64,000 bases of DNA from Zhihengliuella salsuginis (GCF_014651715.1 NZ_BMXK01000003.1:62001-126000); one strand, 5' to 3'; positions 8,216-17,471 are shown, counted from the stretch's first letter. Made by a program: numbers and translations. The notes: a model not told the origin generated them from the sequence alone.

Positions 8216-9472
8216 GTGCCCAACATGTTCAGCGCACTGAAGAGCCCGAACTACCGTCTGTGGGTCGCCGGGGCGCTGATCTCCAACATCGGCACGTGGA
8301 TGCAGCGGGTCGCCCAGGACTGGCTGGTGCTCACCGAGCTCACCGACAACAGCGGGACCGCCGTCGGCATCACGACGGGCCTGCAGTTCCTCCCCATCCT
8401 GTTCCTCGGCGCCTGGGCCGGGCTCGTCGCCGACCGCTACGACAAGCGGAAGCTGTTGATGGTCACGCAGACCGTCATGGGCCTGACCGCCCTCGCTCTC
8501 GGCCTGCTCGTCTGGTTCGGCGTCGCCGAGCTGTGGCACGTCTACGTGATCGCCCTGGTCCTCGGCGTCGCCAGCGCCTTCGACGCCCCGGCCCGCCAGG
8601 CGTTCGTGTCGGAGGTCGTCGCCAAGCCCGACATCCCCAACGCGGTCGCGCTCAACAGCGCCTCCTTCAACATGGCCCGGCTCGCCGGCCCCGGCATCGC
8701 CGGCCTGCTCATCGCCTGGGTGGGCACCGCCCCCGCGTTCATGATCAACGCCGCCAGCTTCGTGGCCGTCCTGTTCGGCATCTGGCGGATGGACGTCTCC
8801 GCGCTGCGGCGCGCCGCCCCGGTGCCGCGCGGCAAGCGCCAGATCCGCGAGGGGCTGGCCTACGTCAAGGGGCGCCCGGACCTGGTGGTGATCCTGGTGA
8901 TGGCGTTCCTCGTCGGGACGTTCGGCTTCAACTTCCAGATCACCAACGCCATGATGGCGACGACCGTCTTCGAGCGCGGTCCCACGGAGTACGGGGTGCT
9001 CGGCTCGCTGATCGCCGTCGGGACCCTGTCCGCGGCGATCCTCGCGGCCATCCGGGGCCGCTTCCGGACGCGCTACCTCATCGGCGGCGCGCTCGGCTTC
9101 GGCGCCGCCGGCGTCGCGGCGAGCCTGATGCCCTCGTTCTGGTGGTACGCGGCGCTGCTGGTGGTCGTGGGGCTGACATCGGTCACGTTCCTCAACAGCT
9201 GCAACACGTCGATCCAGCTCTCGGTGCAGCCGCGCTTCCGCGGCCGCGTCCTGGCCCTGTACATGGCCGTGGTCCAGGGTGGAACGCCGATCGGGGCGCC
9301 GCTCATCGGCTGGATCGGCGACGTGCTGGGCCCCCGCTGGGCGGTGGGGCTGGGCGCCGGCGTCGCGCTGCTCGCCGGGCTCTGGGCGCTCTACCTGGTG
9401 CTGCGCGGGCGGTTCTCGATCCGCGACGACAACCCGGCGACGGGGTCGGTCCCGGTGGTCAAGCCGGCCTGA
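8216..9472 (+). CDS. MFS efflux transporter (EntS/MefA-like)
   Basis: About 418 residues with 12 predicted membrane helices. The opening MFSALKSPNYRLWVAGALISNIGTW-type segment and the loop-2 motif GLVADRYDKRKL identify an MFS drug or siderophore exporter of the MFS_3 type. Start uncertain: AAGGAG at 8197-8202 serves GTG 8204 poorly (1 base), GTG 8216 is 13 bases away, and ATG 8225 is where homologues usually begin. No MarR gene lies next to it, although its upstream inverted repeat looks like a MarR site. Substrate unknown. Confidence 0.85.
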   Translation: MPNMFSALKSPNYRLWVAGALISNIGTWMQRVAQDWLVLTELTDNSGTAVGITTGLQFLPILFLGAWAGLVADRYDKRKLLMVTQTVMGLTALALGLLVWFGVAELWHVYVIALVLGVASAFDAPARQAFVSEVVAKPDIPNAVALNSASFNMARLAGPGIAGLLIAWVGTAPAFMINAASFVAVLFGIWRMDVSALRRAAPVPRGKRQIREGLAYVKGRPDLVVILVMAFLVGTFGFNFQITNAMMATTVFERGPTEYGVLGSLIAVGTLSAAILAAIRGRFRTRYLIGGALGFGAAGVAASLMPSFWWYAALLVVVGLTSVTFLNSCNTSIQLSVQPRFRGRVLALYMAVVQGGTPIGAPLIGWIGDVLGPRWAVGLGAGVALLAGLWALYLVLRGRFSIRDDNPATGSVPVVKPA

Positions 9473-9499
9473 TCCGTGCCGCCCCCGGACCTCCGGCGG

Positions 9500-10507
9500 C
9501 TACTCGATGACGACGGGCGTCACGGACACGTCCGAGGACGTCAGCTCCAGCTTGGCGGTGAAGGTGTACGTCTCGGTGAGGTCCACGCTGGTCGTCGCCC
9601 CCGTCGCCAGGTCCTGCTCGACGAGCTCCAGGTCGACGTCGACGTCGAGCGGGCGCAGCACCCAGCCGCCGTCGAACCCGGCGATCTCCACGTCGGGGTA
9701 GTCGGCGATCTCCCAGTCGATGGTCGACGGGTCCACGCGGGCGGCCGTGTCGTACGCCAGCGGGCAGCCCGTCGGCATGAGGACCTGCTGCCCGGCGCAC
9801 CCGTCGAGGTACTCGCGCAGCTGCCGGTCCACCGCGTCCTCCAGCGCCTGCGTGGGCTGGGAGACCAGCTGGAGCTGCTCGTCGGTGTCGTCGACGCCGT
9901 CGACGACCCGGGTCGTGTCCTCGGCGTGGAAGAACTCCTTCTCGAACGAGGCGGTCACGACGGCCGGCGGCAGTACGGGGAACGCCTGCTCTCCTGCGGC
10001 GACGGGCGACTCGACGTCGTTGACCCGGATGTCGGTCGTGTTGGAGGCGTTCACGGTCACGACCGGCAGCTTGCCCATCTGGATCTGCCACTCGTCGAAG
10101 AACAGCCAGTCGCGCCCGGTGCGCACCAGGCGGAAGTCCGCGTGGTGCCGGTTCCCTCCGACGTCGTAGGAGACGCGGACGGAGGCGCGGTCCTCCTCCT
10201 GCGCGGTCTCCTCGACCTCGTAGTCGCCGAGCGCGGCGGTCGAGGCCTTCAGGGGGTCGCCGGAGAGCATCAGCCCGTTGCCCGCGGGGGCCTCGAGCCC
10301 GAGGTGCCCCAGCGCGGTCGCGCCGTCTCCCTGTTCGAGCGTCTTCATGTAGTCCCCGACGACGCGCTCGGGCCCGAAGATGCGGGCGTTCGCGACGGCG
10401 ATCGTCATGGCGGCGGCGACGAGGACCACGATCAGGACCATGGCCCAGGTGGCGGCGACCCGGACGATGTCCGAGCCGGAGCGAGACGATTTATCCACGG
10501 ATGACAC
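9500..10507 (-). CDS. Single-pass membrane protein, extracytoplasmic, unknown function
   Basis: 335 residues from a GTG start. A short cytoplasmic tail is followed by one membrane helix (about 18-40, ATWAMVLIVVLVAAAMTIAV), and the remainder is an outside domain of NTF2-like plus beta-rich character (HADFRLVRTGRDWLFFDEWQI). I do not recognise a named family. It starts 4 bases after the HerA-like ATPase stop, so the two are probably co-transcribed. Confidence 0.7.
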   Translation of the reverse strand: MSSVDKSSRSGSDIVRVAATWAMVLIVVLVAAAMTIAVANARIFGPERVVGDYMKTLEQGDGATALGHLGLEAPAGNGLMLSGDPLKASTAALGDYEVEETAQEEDRASVRVSYDVGGNRHHADFRLVRTGRDWLFFDEWQIQMGKLPVVTVNASNTTDIRVNDVESPVAAGEQAFPVLPPAVVTASFEKEFFHAEDTTRVVDGVDDTDEQLQLVSQPTQALEDAVDRQLREYLDGCAGQQVLMPTGCPLAYDTAARVDPSTIDWEIADYPDVEIAGFDGGWVLRPLDVDVDLELVEQDLATGATTSVDLTETYTFTAKLELTSSDVSVTPVVIE

Positions 10508-10511
10508 GTTA

Positions 10512-12098
10512 TCAGCGGCGGCGTCGACGGCGGGTGCCGAAGAGCCCCCGCATGAGCTCCTTGCCGAGGATCCCGGCGACCTTCACGGCGGCGTCCACCA
10601 TGGGGTTGTCCTGCCTGCTCGTGCGCGATGCGGGGCGGGAGCCGGTGCCCTTCGGTGCCGGGCGGGCGGCCGCGTCCCCGGTCGACTCGGTACGACGGCG
10701 GCCGCCGGCGGCACGCTCGCCACCGTCGGACCGCTCGGCCCGGGCGGAGTCGGCTTTCAGCTTCTCGTACGCGGACTCCTGGTCCTCGGCAGTGCCGTAG
10801 GCGCCCAGCAGGGATGAGCCGGCCACGACCTCGTCGACGACGTCCCCGGCGGACGCGCCCATCTTCGACCGCGGGGAGAACATGCGCGTCCAAGCGACCG
10901 GGGTCGGGGCGCCCTTCTCGTTCATGACCGTGACGATGGCCTCGCCGGTGCCGGCTCCGGTGATGGCCTCTTCGAGGTCGTAGTCGGAGTGGGGGAACGT
11001 GGAGGCGGTGGCCCGGAGGGCCTTCGCGTCGTCGGGGGTGAACGCGCGCAGCGCGTGCTGGACGCGGTTGGCGAGCTGGCCGAGGACCTCGGACGGCACG
11101 TCCTGGGGCGTCTGGGTGACGAAGAAGACCCCGACGCCCTTCGAGCGGATCAGGCGCACCGTCGTCGTGATGGAGTCCATGAACGCCTTGGAGGCGTCCT
11201 TGAAGAGCAGGTGGGCCTCGTCGAGGAAGAAGACCAGCTTGGGCTTGTCGGCGTCGCCGACCTCGGGCAGCTCCTCGAAGAGGTCCGCGAGGAGCCACAT
11301 CAGGAACGTGGAGAAGAGCAGCGGCTGCTGCAGCAGGCTGGGCAGTTCGAGGCACGAGATCACGCCGCGGCCGTCCTCGGCGGTGCGCAGGAGCTCGGCG
11401 GTGTCGAACTCCGGCTCGCCGAAGAACCGGTCCCCGCCCTGTGTCTCGAGGGTGACGAGGTTGCGCAGGATCACGCCGGCCGTGGCCGAGTTCAGGCCGC
11501 CGAGGTCCGCCAGCTCGGCCTTGCCCTCGTCGCTGGTCAGGTGCCCGATGACGGCGCGCAGGTCCTTGAGGTCGTCGAGTTCCAGGTCCTTCTTGTCCGC
11601 GTAGTGGAAGACCAGCATGAGCGAGGACTCCTGCGTCTCGTTCAGGCCGAGCACACGGGAGAGCAGGAGCGGCCCGAAGGAGGAGACGGTCGCGCGGATC
11701 GGGACGCCGGCGCCCTTGCCGCCGAGCGAGAAGTAGTCGACGGGGTAGGTCTTCGACTCCCAGTCCATGCCGATCGAGGCGGTGCGCTCGAGCAGCTTCT
11801 CGGAGCTCGTTCCCGCAGTGGACAGGCCGGTCAGGTCGCCTTTGATGTCGGCGAGGAACGTCGGGACCCCGGCCTCGGAGAGCTGCTCCGCCATGACCTG
11901 CAGGGTGATGGTCTTGCCGGTGCCCGTCGCGCCGGCGACGAGACCGTGGCGGTTCATCATCCGCAGCGGCAGGGCCACCTGCGCATCGGGGAAGACCTCT
12001 CCGTCGACGAGCGCCGCGCCCAGGGCGAGGGAGCTCCCGTCGAAGACGTATCCGTTGGCGATGGTTTCTGCGCGTTCCGCGGGTGACTTCTTTGCCAT
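10512..12098 (-). CDS. HerA-like DUF853 ATPase
   Basis: 528 residues. Walker A GATGTGKT at 56-63 and Walker B KLVFFLDEAH at 287-296 belong to the DUF853 branch of the HerA/FtsK P-loop superfamily. The protein is cytoplasmic. HerA relatives are hexameric DNA translocases, but the cellular role of DUF853 proteins is not established. The C-terminal ~90 residues are low-complexity, charged and end in a run of Arg. The start at 12098 (MAKKSPAER) is preferred because it opens the conserved region; the frame is open to 12161. A membrane-protein gene follows after 4 bases. Confidence 0.87.
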   Translation of the reverse strand: MAKKSPAERAETIANGYVFDGSSLALGAALVDGEVFPDAQVALPLRMMNRHGLVAGATGTGKTITLQVMAEQLSEAGVPTFLADIKGDLTGLSTAGTSSEKLLERTASIGMDWESKTYPVDYFSLGGKGAGVPIRATVSSFGPLLLSRVLGLNETQESSLMLVFHYADKKDLELDDLKDLRAVIGHLTSDEGKAELADLGGLNSATAGVILRNLVTLETQGGDRFFGEPEFDTAELLRTAEDGRGVISCLELPSLLQQPLLFSTFLMWLLADLFEELPEVGDADKPKLVFFLDEAHLLFKDASKAFMDSITTTVRLIRSKGVGVFFVTQTPQDVPSEVLGQLANRVQHALRAFTPDDAKALRATASTFPHSDYDLEEAITGAGTGEAIVTVMNEKGAPTPVAWTRMFSPRSKMGASAGDVVDEVVAGSSLLGAYGTAEDQESAYEKLKADSARAERSDGGERAAGGRRRTESTGDAAARPAPKGTGSRPASRTSRQDNPMVDAAVKVAGILGKELMRGLFGTRRRRRR

Positions 12099-12154
12099 GG
12101 CACCAGAGTAGTCGGCCCGGGCGCGCGGCGGGGGGAGGGTGCCGGCCGAATCGG

Positions 12155-12179
12155 GCGTCACAGTCGCGTCTTGTGACGC
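12155..12179. promoter_or_regulatory. Inverted repeat GCGTCACA-N9-TGTGACGC between herA-like gene and metF leader
   Basis: Perfect 8-base arms lie in the divergent interval. It may be an operator for either transcript. The half-sites are oriented TCACA...TGTGA, opposite to a CRP consensus. The binding protein is unknown. Confidence 0.45.
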
Positions 12180-12320
12180 TCTTGAGTCTCGAACGGCCCG
12201 GAAACAGGCGACACATCGAGCAGCAAACGGTCACGACATGTCATGTGCAGCACTGTGAAGCGCCCTGCGGCGGCGCACTTGTGCCGACGGCGCGGCTGGA
12301 CTCACGATGGAATCACCAAC

Positions 12321-12429
12321 CCATCAAGAGCGGCCGAGAGATCTGGATCGACGACGCCGCAGCAACCATCCGAGGGACCCGGAGCACGAGCCGGGGACTG
12401 AGGAACGGTGCTACCGCCAGAAGCGATGG
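12321..12429 (+). ncRNA. SAM riboswitch (SAM-I/IV clan) upstream of metF
   Basis: The closing stem CCATC (12321-12325) pairs with GATGG (12425-12429). Inside are AAGAGCGGC...GCCGC (P2), the conserved GCAACC after P2, a P3 hairpin (CCCGG/CCGGG) and the joining segment GGTGCTACCGCC, which corresponds to GGTGCTAA..CC of the SAM-I fold. These are the conserved core blocks of S-adenosylmethionine aptamers. Which subclass (I or IV) I cannot decide by eye. It sits 105 bases before metF, the expected target. Confidence 0.8.
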
Positions 12430-12505
12430 AGACGCATCCACGTCGTCCACGCCTGCAGACGGTCCGCCCCTCGGCGGCCTGTACGCGGGCGTTGTTCGTG
12501 GTGTC

Positions 12506-12528
12506 CTCCTTCGCGGATCAGCGAGGAG
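12506..12528 (+). promoter_or_regulatory. metF Shine-Dalgarno-sequestering hairpin
   Basis: CTCCTTCGC (12506-12514) can pair with GCGAGGAG (12521-12528; one bulge, loop GGATCA). This buries the GAGGAG ribosome site 5 bases before the metF ATG. It is a plausible translational expression platform for the SAM aptamer upstream. Confidence 0.55.
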
Positions 12529-12533
12529 AAGAA

Positions 12534-13511
12534 ATGACTGAATACGCGGCCTCGGCGGTAGCGCCGTCGTTGTCCTACGAGCTCTATCCGCCGCGCAACG
12601 ACCAGGCCAAGTCGAAAACCGTCGACGTGATCTCCGCACTCGCGGCCAGCGCACCGGACTACGTCTCCGTGACCTACAACGGCACCCCGGAGCGCCGGCG
12701 CGCCTCGGTGGAGCTCATCGGGCACCTGATCGAGCACACCCGGCTGCGTCCGCTGGCCCACCTGACCTGCGTCGGCGAGACCCGCGAGTCGCTCGACCGG
12801 CTCGTGAACCACCTGGTGGCGCTCGGCGTCCGGGGCGTCCTGGCCCTGCGGGGCGACAAGCCGGAGGGCGCCGAGCACGACGCCGCGTCGGCCCACGGCG
12901 AACTGCCCTTCGCCCGCTACCTGGTGGAGCTCATCCGCAACGTGGAGAACCGGCGCTCCGCCTCGCTGGCCGCCGGCCGCCTGGCGATCGGCGTGGCCGC
13001 CTACCCCACGCGCCACCCCGAGTCGCCGACGTTCCGGCACGACGTCGAGGTCCTGCTCGCCAAGGAGCGCGCCGGGGCGAACTTCGCGATCACCCAGATC
13101 TATTTCGACCCCGCCGACTACACGAACCTCGTCCGCGAAGCCCGTGCCGCCGGAGTGACCATCCCGATCGTCCCGGGCATCATGCCCGTGAACAACGAGC
13201 GCCGACTGCTGCGCCTCTGCGAACTCTCGGGGCTGGAACCCGACGAGGCGCTGCGGGCCCGGCTCGCCGACGCCTCCTCGGACGCCGAGCGCCACCGCAT
13301 CGGCGTCGGACACGCCGCCGAGCTGGCCCAGGCCGCGTTCGACGGCGGCGCCCCCGGCCTGCACCTCTACACGTTCAACGACGCCCGCAGCCCGCTCGAC
13401 GTCGTCGACGCCCTGCAGCTGACGGGTTCCGGCACCGCCGACGCCCGCGAGGGCGCCGACTACGGGGACGCCGACGCCCTCAGCGCCGCGTCCCGACTCG
13501 CCCACGCCTGA
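12534..13511 (+). CDS. metF: 5,10-methylenetetrahydrofolate reductase
   Basis: 325 residues, FAD-dependent TIM barrel reducing methylene-THF to methyl-THF. Family marks are SYELYPPRN with the catalytic Glu near the N-terminus, DYVSVTYNG, GVLALRGDKP with the folate-binding Asp, FAITQIYFD and PIVPGIMPV. The length fits bacterial MetF without a regulatory domain. ATG at 12534 behind GAGGAGAAG. It is followed 50 bases later by metE, which uses its product. Control is by the SAM riboswitch in the leader. Confidence 0.95.
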   Translation: MTEYAASAVAPSLSYELYPPRNDQAKSKTVDVISALAASAPDYVSVTYNGTPERRRASVELIGHLIEHTRLRPLAHLTCVGETRESLDRLVNHLVALGVRGVLALRGDKPEGAEHDAASAHGELPFARYLVELIRNVENRRSASLAAGRLAIGVAAYPTRHPESPTFRHDVEVLLAKERAGANFAITQIYFDPADYTNLVREARAAGVTIPIVPGIMPVNNERRLLRLCELSGLEPDEALRARLADASSDAERHRIGVGHAAELAQAAFDGGAPGLHLYTFNDARSPLDVVDALQLTGSGTADAREGADYGDADALSAASRLAHA

Positions 13512-13560
13512 CCGACCACCCACGACCTCCCAGACGACACAACCCGCAAGGAGCAGCACC

Positions 13561-15921
13561 ATGAGCAGCAACACCTTCCCGAACGCCACGATCCTCGGCT
13601 ACCCGCGAATCGGCCCGAACCGCGAGCTGAAGAAGGCCGTCGAGTCCTACTGGAAGGGCGACAGCACGCACGCCGAGCTGAACGCCGCGGCCGAGGCCCT
13701 GCAGGACCGCACCATCGACCGCCTCGTCGAGCTGGGCCTCTCGGCTGCGGACTCCTCGATCCCGGCCGACTTCGCCCTGTATGACCAGGTCCTCGACACC
13801 ACGGCCGCCCTCGGCGCGCTGCCGCAGCGCTTCGCCGACCTGGGCGGACCGGACGGAGAGGTCGGCACCGACGCCTACTTCACCCTCGCCCGCGGCGACA
13901 AGGAGCGCCAGCCGCTGGAGATGACCAAGTGGTTCGACACCAACTACCACTACCTCGTCCCGGAGATCGGCCCCGAGACCCCGTTCCGCGCCCTGGCCGA
14001 CGGCCTCGCCGGGATCGTCAAGCGCCAGTCCGCCCGCGGCAACACGCTGCGCCCGGTCCTCGTCGGCCCCGTGACGTACCTGCTGCTGTCCAAGCCGGAG
14101 GAGGGCGCCCCGGAGGGCTTCGACCCGCTGGACCGCCTCGACGACGCGGTCGCCGCCTACCGCGGCATCATCGCCCAGCTGGCCGCCGCCGGCGCCGAAT
14201 GGGTCCAGCTCGACGAGCCGGGCCTGGTCACCGAGCGCGGCAGCACGCTCGTCCCGCTCGCCGAGAAGGCCTACGCCGCCCTCGCCGGCGAGAAGGAGTA
14301 CGACGGCGTCGCGCGCCCCTCCCTGTTCGTCACCACGGGCTACGGGACCGCGGGCGACATCACCGCACCGGGTGCCGGCCTGGCCGCCCTGGCGTCGACC
14401 GGCATCGAGGCCGTGCACGCGGACCTGGTCCGCGGCGCGATCCCGGCCGCCGGCCAGCTGACGGCTCTCGGGGCGACCCGCCTCGTCGCGGGCGTCGTCG
14501 ACGGGCGCAACATCTGGCGCAACGACCTCGCCGCCTCGCTGCAGACCCTCGTGGGTCTGGAGTCGGCCGTGGCGGGCGACCTCGCCGTCGCCACGACCAC
14601 CTCGATGCTGCACGTCCCGCACGACGTGACGCTGGAGCCGAGCCTGCCGGAGCACCTGCCGGGCTGGCTGGCCTTCGCCGACCAGAAGGTCGCCGAGGTC
14701 CTCACCCTCGCGAAGGGCCTGGCCGACGGGACGGCCGGCATCGAGGCGGAGATCGCCGCCTCCGACGCCGCCATCGAGCACCGTGCATCCTTCGCCGGCA
14801 CCCGGGTCGAGTCGGTCCGGCAGCGCCAGGCCGCCCTGACCGAGCAGGACATCGACCGCGCGCCGGCCGAGCAGCGCGCCGAGGCGCAGAAGGCCCGGCT
14901 GAACCTGCCGGACCTGCCCACCACCACGATCGGCTCCTTCCCGCAGACGGGCGAGGTCCGGAAGGCCCGCGCCGAGTTCCGCGCCGGCAAGATCACCGCC
15001 GAGCAGTACGACCAGTTCCTCAAGGAGGAGATCGCCCGCGTGGTGGCACTCCAGGAGGATCTCGGCCTCGACGTCCTGGTGCACGGCGAGCCGGAGCGCA
15101 ACGACATGGTCCAGTACTTCGCCGAGAACTTCGACGGCTTCGCCGAGACCGTCAACGGCTGGGTGCAGTCCTACGGCTCGCGCTGCACGCGCCCGTCGAT
15201 CCTCTGGGGCGACGTGACCCGCCCGGCGGCGTTCACGGCGCCGTGGACCCGCTACGCGCAGTCGCTGACCGAGAAGCCGCTCAAGGGCATGCTCACCGGC
15301 CCGGTGACCATCCTGGCGTGGTCCTTCGTCCGCAACGACCAGCCGCTCGGCGAGACCGCCGACCAGGTGGCACTGGCCCTGCGCGACGAGATCGCCGACC
15401 TCGAGGCCGACGGCACGGCCATCATCCAGGTCGACGAGCCGGCGCTGCGCGAGCTGCTGCCGCTGCGCGCCGCGGACCAGGCGTCCTACCTGAAGTGGTC
15501 GGTCGAGTCGTTCCGCCTGGCGACCTCCGGCGTGCGCCCGGACACGCAGATCCACACGCACCTCTGCTACTCGGAGTTCGGCGAGGTCATCGCCGGCATC
15601 GACGGCCTGAACGCGGACGTGACGAGCATCGAGGCCGCCCGCTCCAAGATGGAGGTCGCCGCCGACCTCGCCGAGTTCGGCTACCGCCGCGGCGTCGGCC
15701 CGGGCGTCTACGACATCCACTCGCCGCGTGTGCCGTCCACCGAGGAGGTCGAGTCGCTCATCAAGACGGCCATCGCCAACGTGCCGCTGCCGCAGCTCTG
15801 GATCAACCCGGACTGCGGGCTGAAGACCCGCGGCTACGAGGAGACCGTCGCGTCGCTGCGCAACGTCGTCGCCGCCACCGAGTCGGCCCGCGCCGCCCTG
15901 CTGGCCGAGGTCCCGGCCTAG
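13561..15921 (+). CDS. metE: Cobalamin-independent methionine synthase
   Basis: 786 residues, cytoplasmic. It transfers the methyl group of 5-methyltetrahydropteroyl-glutamate to homocysteine. Two MetE barrels are seen: the N-terminal one begins TILGYPRIGPNRELKKAVESYW, and the catalytic C-terminal one contains TTIGSFPQTGEVR, the zinc ligands in HTHLCYSEF, and NPDCGLKTRGYEE. The length is full. AAGGAGC ribosome site 8-13 bases upstream of the ATG. It lies behind metF in one probable SAM-controlled operon and is followed by a strong hairpin. Confidence 0.97.
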   Translation: MSSNTFPNATILGYPRIGPNRELKKAVESYWKGDSTHAELNAAAEALQDRTIDRLVELGLSAADSSIPADFALYDQVLDTTAALGALPQRFADLGGPDGEVGTDAYFTLARGDKERQPLEMTKWFDTNYHYLVPEIGPETPFRALADGLAGIVKRQSARGNTLRPVLVGPVTYLLLSKPEEGAPEGFDPLDRLDDAVAAYRGIIAQLAAAGAEWVQLDEPGLVTERGSTLVPLAEKAYAALAGEKEYDGVARPSLFVTTGYGTAGDITAPGAGLAALASTGIEAVHADLVRGAIPAAGQLTALGATRLVAGVVDGRNIWRNDLAASLQTLVGLESAVAGDLAVATTTSMLHVPHDVTLEPSLPEHLPGWLAFADQKVAEVLTLAKGLADGTAGIEAEIAASDAAIEHRASFAGTRVESVRQRQAALTEQDIDRAPAEQRAEAQKARLNLPDLPTTTIGSFPQTGEVRKARAEFRAGKITAEQYDQFLKEEIARVVALQEDLGLDVLVHGEPERNDMVQYFAENFDGFAETVNGWVQSYGSRCTRPSILWGDVTRPAAFTAPWTRYAQSLTEKPLKGMLTGPVTILAWSFVRNDQPLGETADQVALALRDEIADLEADGTAIIQVDEPALRELLPLRAADQASYLKWSVESFRLATSGVRPDTQIHTHLCYSEFGEVIAGIDGLNADVTSIEAARSKMEVAADLAEFGYRRGVGPGVYDIHSPRVPSTEEVESLIKTAIANVPLPQLWINPDCGLKTRGYEETVASLRNVVAATESARAALLAEVPA

Positions 15922-15934
15922 GCACGCCCCGTCC

Positions 15935-15962
15935 CCCGGGCGCGGCAGCCGCCGCGCCCGGG
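15935..15962 (+). terminator. Candidate metE terminator hairpin
   Basis: Perfect 12-base arms CCCGGGCGCGGC/GCCGCGCCCGGG with a 4-base loop, 14 bases after the metE stop. There is no T-run, as often in high-GC actinobacteria. Confidence 0.6.
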
Positions 15963-15993
15963 CGCACCACCTACCATCCACCCCTCTCCGCAC

Positions 15994-16039
15994 GCCGGGC
16001 GGGCGGCGCACCAAATGTGCGCCGCCCCGCCCGCCCGGC
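15994..16039 (+). other. Very strong GC hairpin in the metY upstream region
   Basis: GCCGGGCGGG + CGGCGCAC (15994-16011) pairs with 16017-16039, leaving about 5 unpaired bases on one side and loop CAAAT. It ends 32 bases before the metY ATG. It may be a second terminator for metE or a leader structure of metY. Confidence 0.5.
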
Positions 16040-16070
16040 ACGGGAACTCAGGACTTGAGGAGCCCCTTCC

Positions 16071-17471
16071 ATGAGTTCAACCACCTCCATCCACTCCGGC
16101 TACACACCGCAGGGTCCGCACTACCCGGTGTCCGTCCCGGTCCTGCAGACCACCGCCTACGAGTTCCCGTCCTACGCGGACGCGCAGCAGATGTTCGCCC
16201 AGACCAAGCCGGGCTTCACCTACACGCGCACCGGCAACCCGACCGTCGCGGTGCTGGAAGCGCGCGTCGCGGAGCTGGAGGGCGGCGTCGCCGCCGTCGC
16301 GACCTCCAGCGGCCAGTCCGCCGTCGCGCTCGCCCTGCTCGCCCTGCTCGGGCGCGGCGACGCCGAGCGCGCCGGCGGAGCGGAGCACGACGGCGCCGGG
16401 CGCCGGATCGTCGCGGCCCACCAGCTGTACGGCGGCACCATGGACCTGCTCACCGACACCTTCGCCGACTTCGGCTACCACGTGGACTTCGTCGACCACC
16501 AGGACCTCGACGCCTGGCGCACGGCCGTCACGCCGCAGACCCGCGCCGTGCTGCTCGAGTCGATCACGAACCCGCTCGCCGAGCTGCCGGACCTGCCCGC
16601 GATCGCGGAGATCGCGCACGCCGCCGGAGTGCCCGTCGTCGTCGACAACACGCTGGCGACGCCGGCGCTCTACCGGCCGATCGAGCACGGCGCCGACGTC
16701 GTGGTGCATTCGGCGACGAAGTTCCTCGGGGGTCACGGCAGCACGCTGGCCGGGGTCCTCGTCGACGCCGGCACGTTCGACTTCGCCGCCGACCCCGCGA
16801 AGTGGCAGCAACTGGCCGGCGACAAGGAGCGCTACGCCGCCGGCGCCAGCGCCGGGGCCACCCTCGTCGAGCGCTACGGAAAACGCGCTTTCGCCGCCCT
16901 GGTCCGGACCAAGTACCTGCACGACCTCGGCCCCGCGCTCTCGCCCAGCGCCTCCGCCGAGATCCTGCGCGGAGTCGAGACGCTCGAGCTGCGTGTGGCA
17001 CGGCACGGGCAGAACGCCCGGGCCGTCGCCGCCCACCTGGCCCGGCATCCGGCCGTCTCGCGGGTCCACCACCCGTCCGTGTTGATCGAGCAGGAACCGG
17101 AGGCCGTCACCTCGCGCGTCCTCGCCCGGGACTTCCCGGCCGGTGCCGGGTCGGTGTTCGCCTTCGACCTGGCCGCGGACGCGGACGAGGATCCGCGCGC
17201 CGTCGAGCGCTTCATCGACGCGCTCGGCGTGTTCAAGCTGGTCGCCAACCTCGGCGACACCCGCTCCCTCGTCTCGCACCCGGCCGCGATGACCCACTGC
17301 CGCATGACACGCGCGCAGCGGGCCGCGGCCGGAATCTCCGAGACCACGATCCGCGTCTCGATCGGCCTCGAGGAGCCTGCGGACATCATCGACGACCTCG
17401 ACCAGGCGCTGCTGACCGTCAGCGACGCCACTGCCGGACTGACCACCACGGAAGGAGGCGTGGCCCGATGA
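16071..17471 (+). CDS. metY: O-acetylhomoserine sulfhydrylase-type PLP enzyme
   Basis: 466 residues, Cys/Met-metabolism PLP family. The Schiff-base Lys is K217 in HSATKFLGGHGS. The substrate-phosphate loop TSSGQSAVALAL and the YTRTGNPT motif are present. The length (over 430) and the insert before the C-terminal domain favour the homocysteine-forming sulfhydrylase (acyl-homoserine plus sulfide) over cystathionine gamma-synthase. A short extra loop near 97-111 (RGDAERAGGAEHDGAG) is unusual. It overlaps metB by 4 bases (ATGA), so the two routes to homocysteine are translationally coupled. Confidence 0.88.
   Translation: MSSTTSIHSGYTPQGPHYPVSVPVLQTTAYEFPSYADAQQMFAQTKPGFTYTRTGNPTVAVLEARVAELEGGVAAVATSSGQSAVALALLALLGRGDAERAGGAEHDGAGRRIVAAHQLYGGTMDLLTDTFADFGYHVDFVDHQDLDAWRTAVTPQTRAVLLESITNPLAELPDLPAIAEIAHAAGVPVVVDNTLATPALYRPIEHGADVVVHSATKFLGGHGSTLAGVLVDAGTFDFAADPAKWQQLAGDKERYAAGASAGATLVERYGKRAFAALVRTKYLHDLGPALSPSASAEILRGVETLELRVARHGQNARAVAAHLARHPAVSRVHHPSVLIEQEPEAVTSRVLARDFPAGAGSVFAFDLAADADEDPRAVERFIDALGVFKLVANLGDTRSLVSHPAAMTHCRMTRAQRAAAGISETTIRVSIGLEEPADIIDDLDQALLTVSDATAGLTTTEGGVAR

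Noticed and set aside
13480-16041. 853-codon open frame antisense to metE
   Set aside because: It is complementary to a clear MetE with all catalytic residues. Long antisense frames are expected at this GC content, and its product is low-complexity with no recognisable motif.
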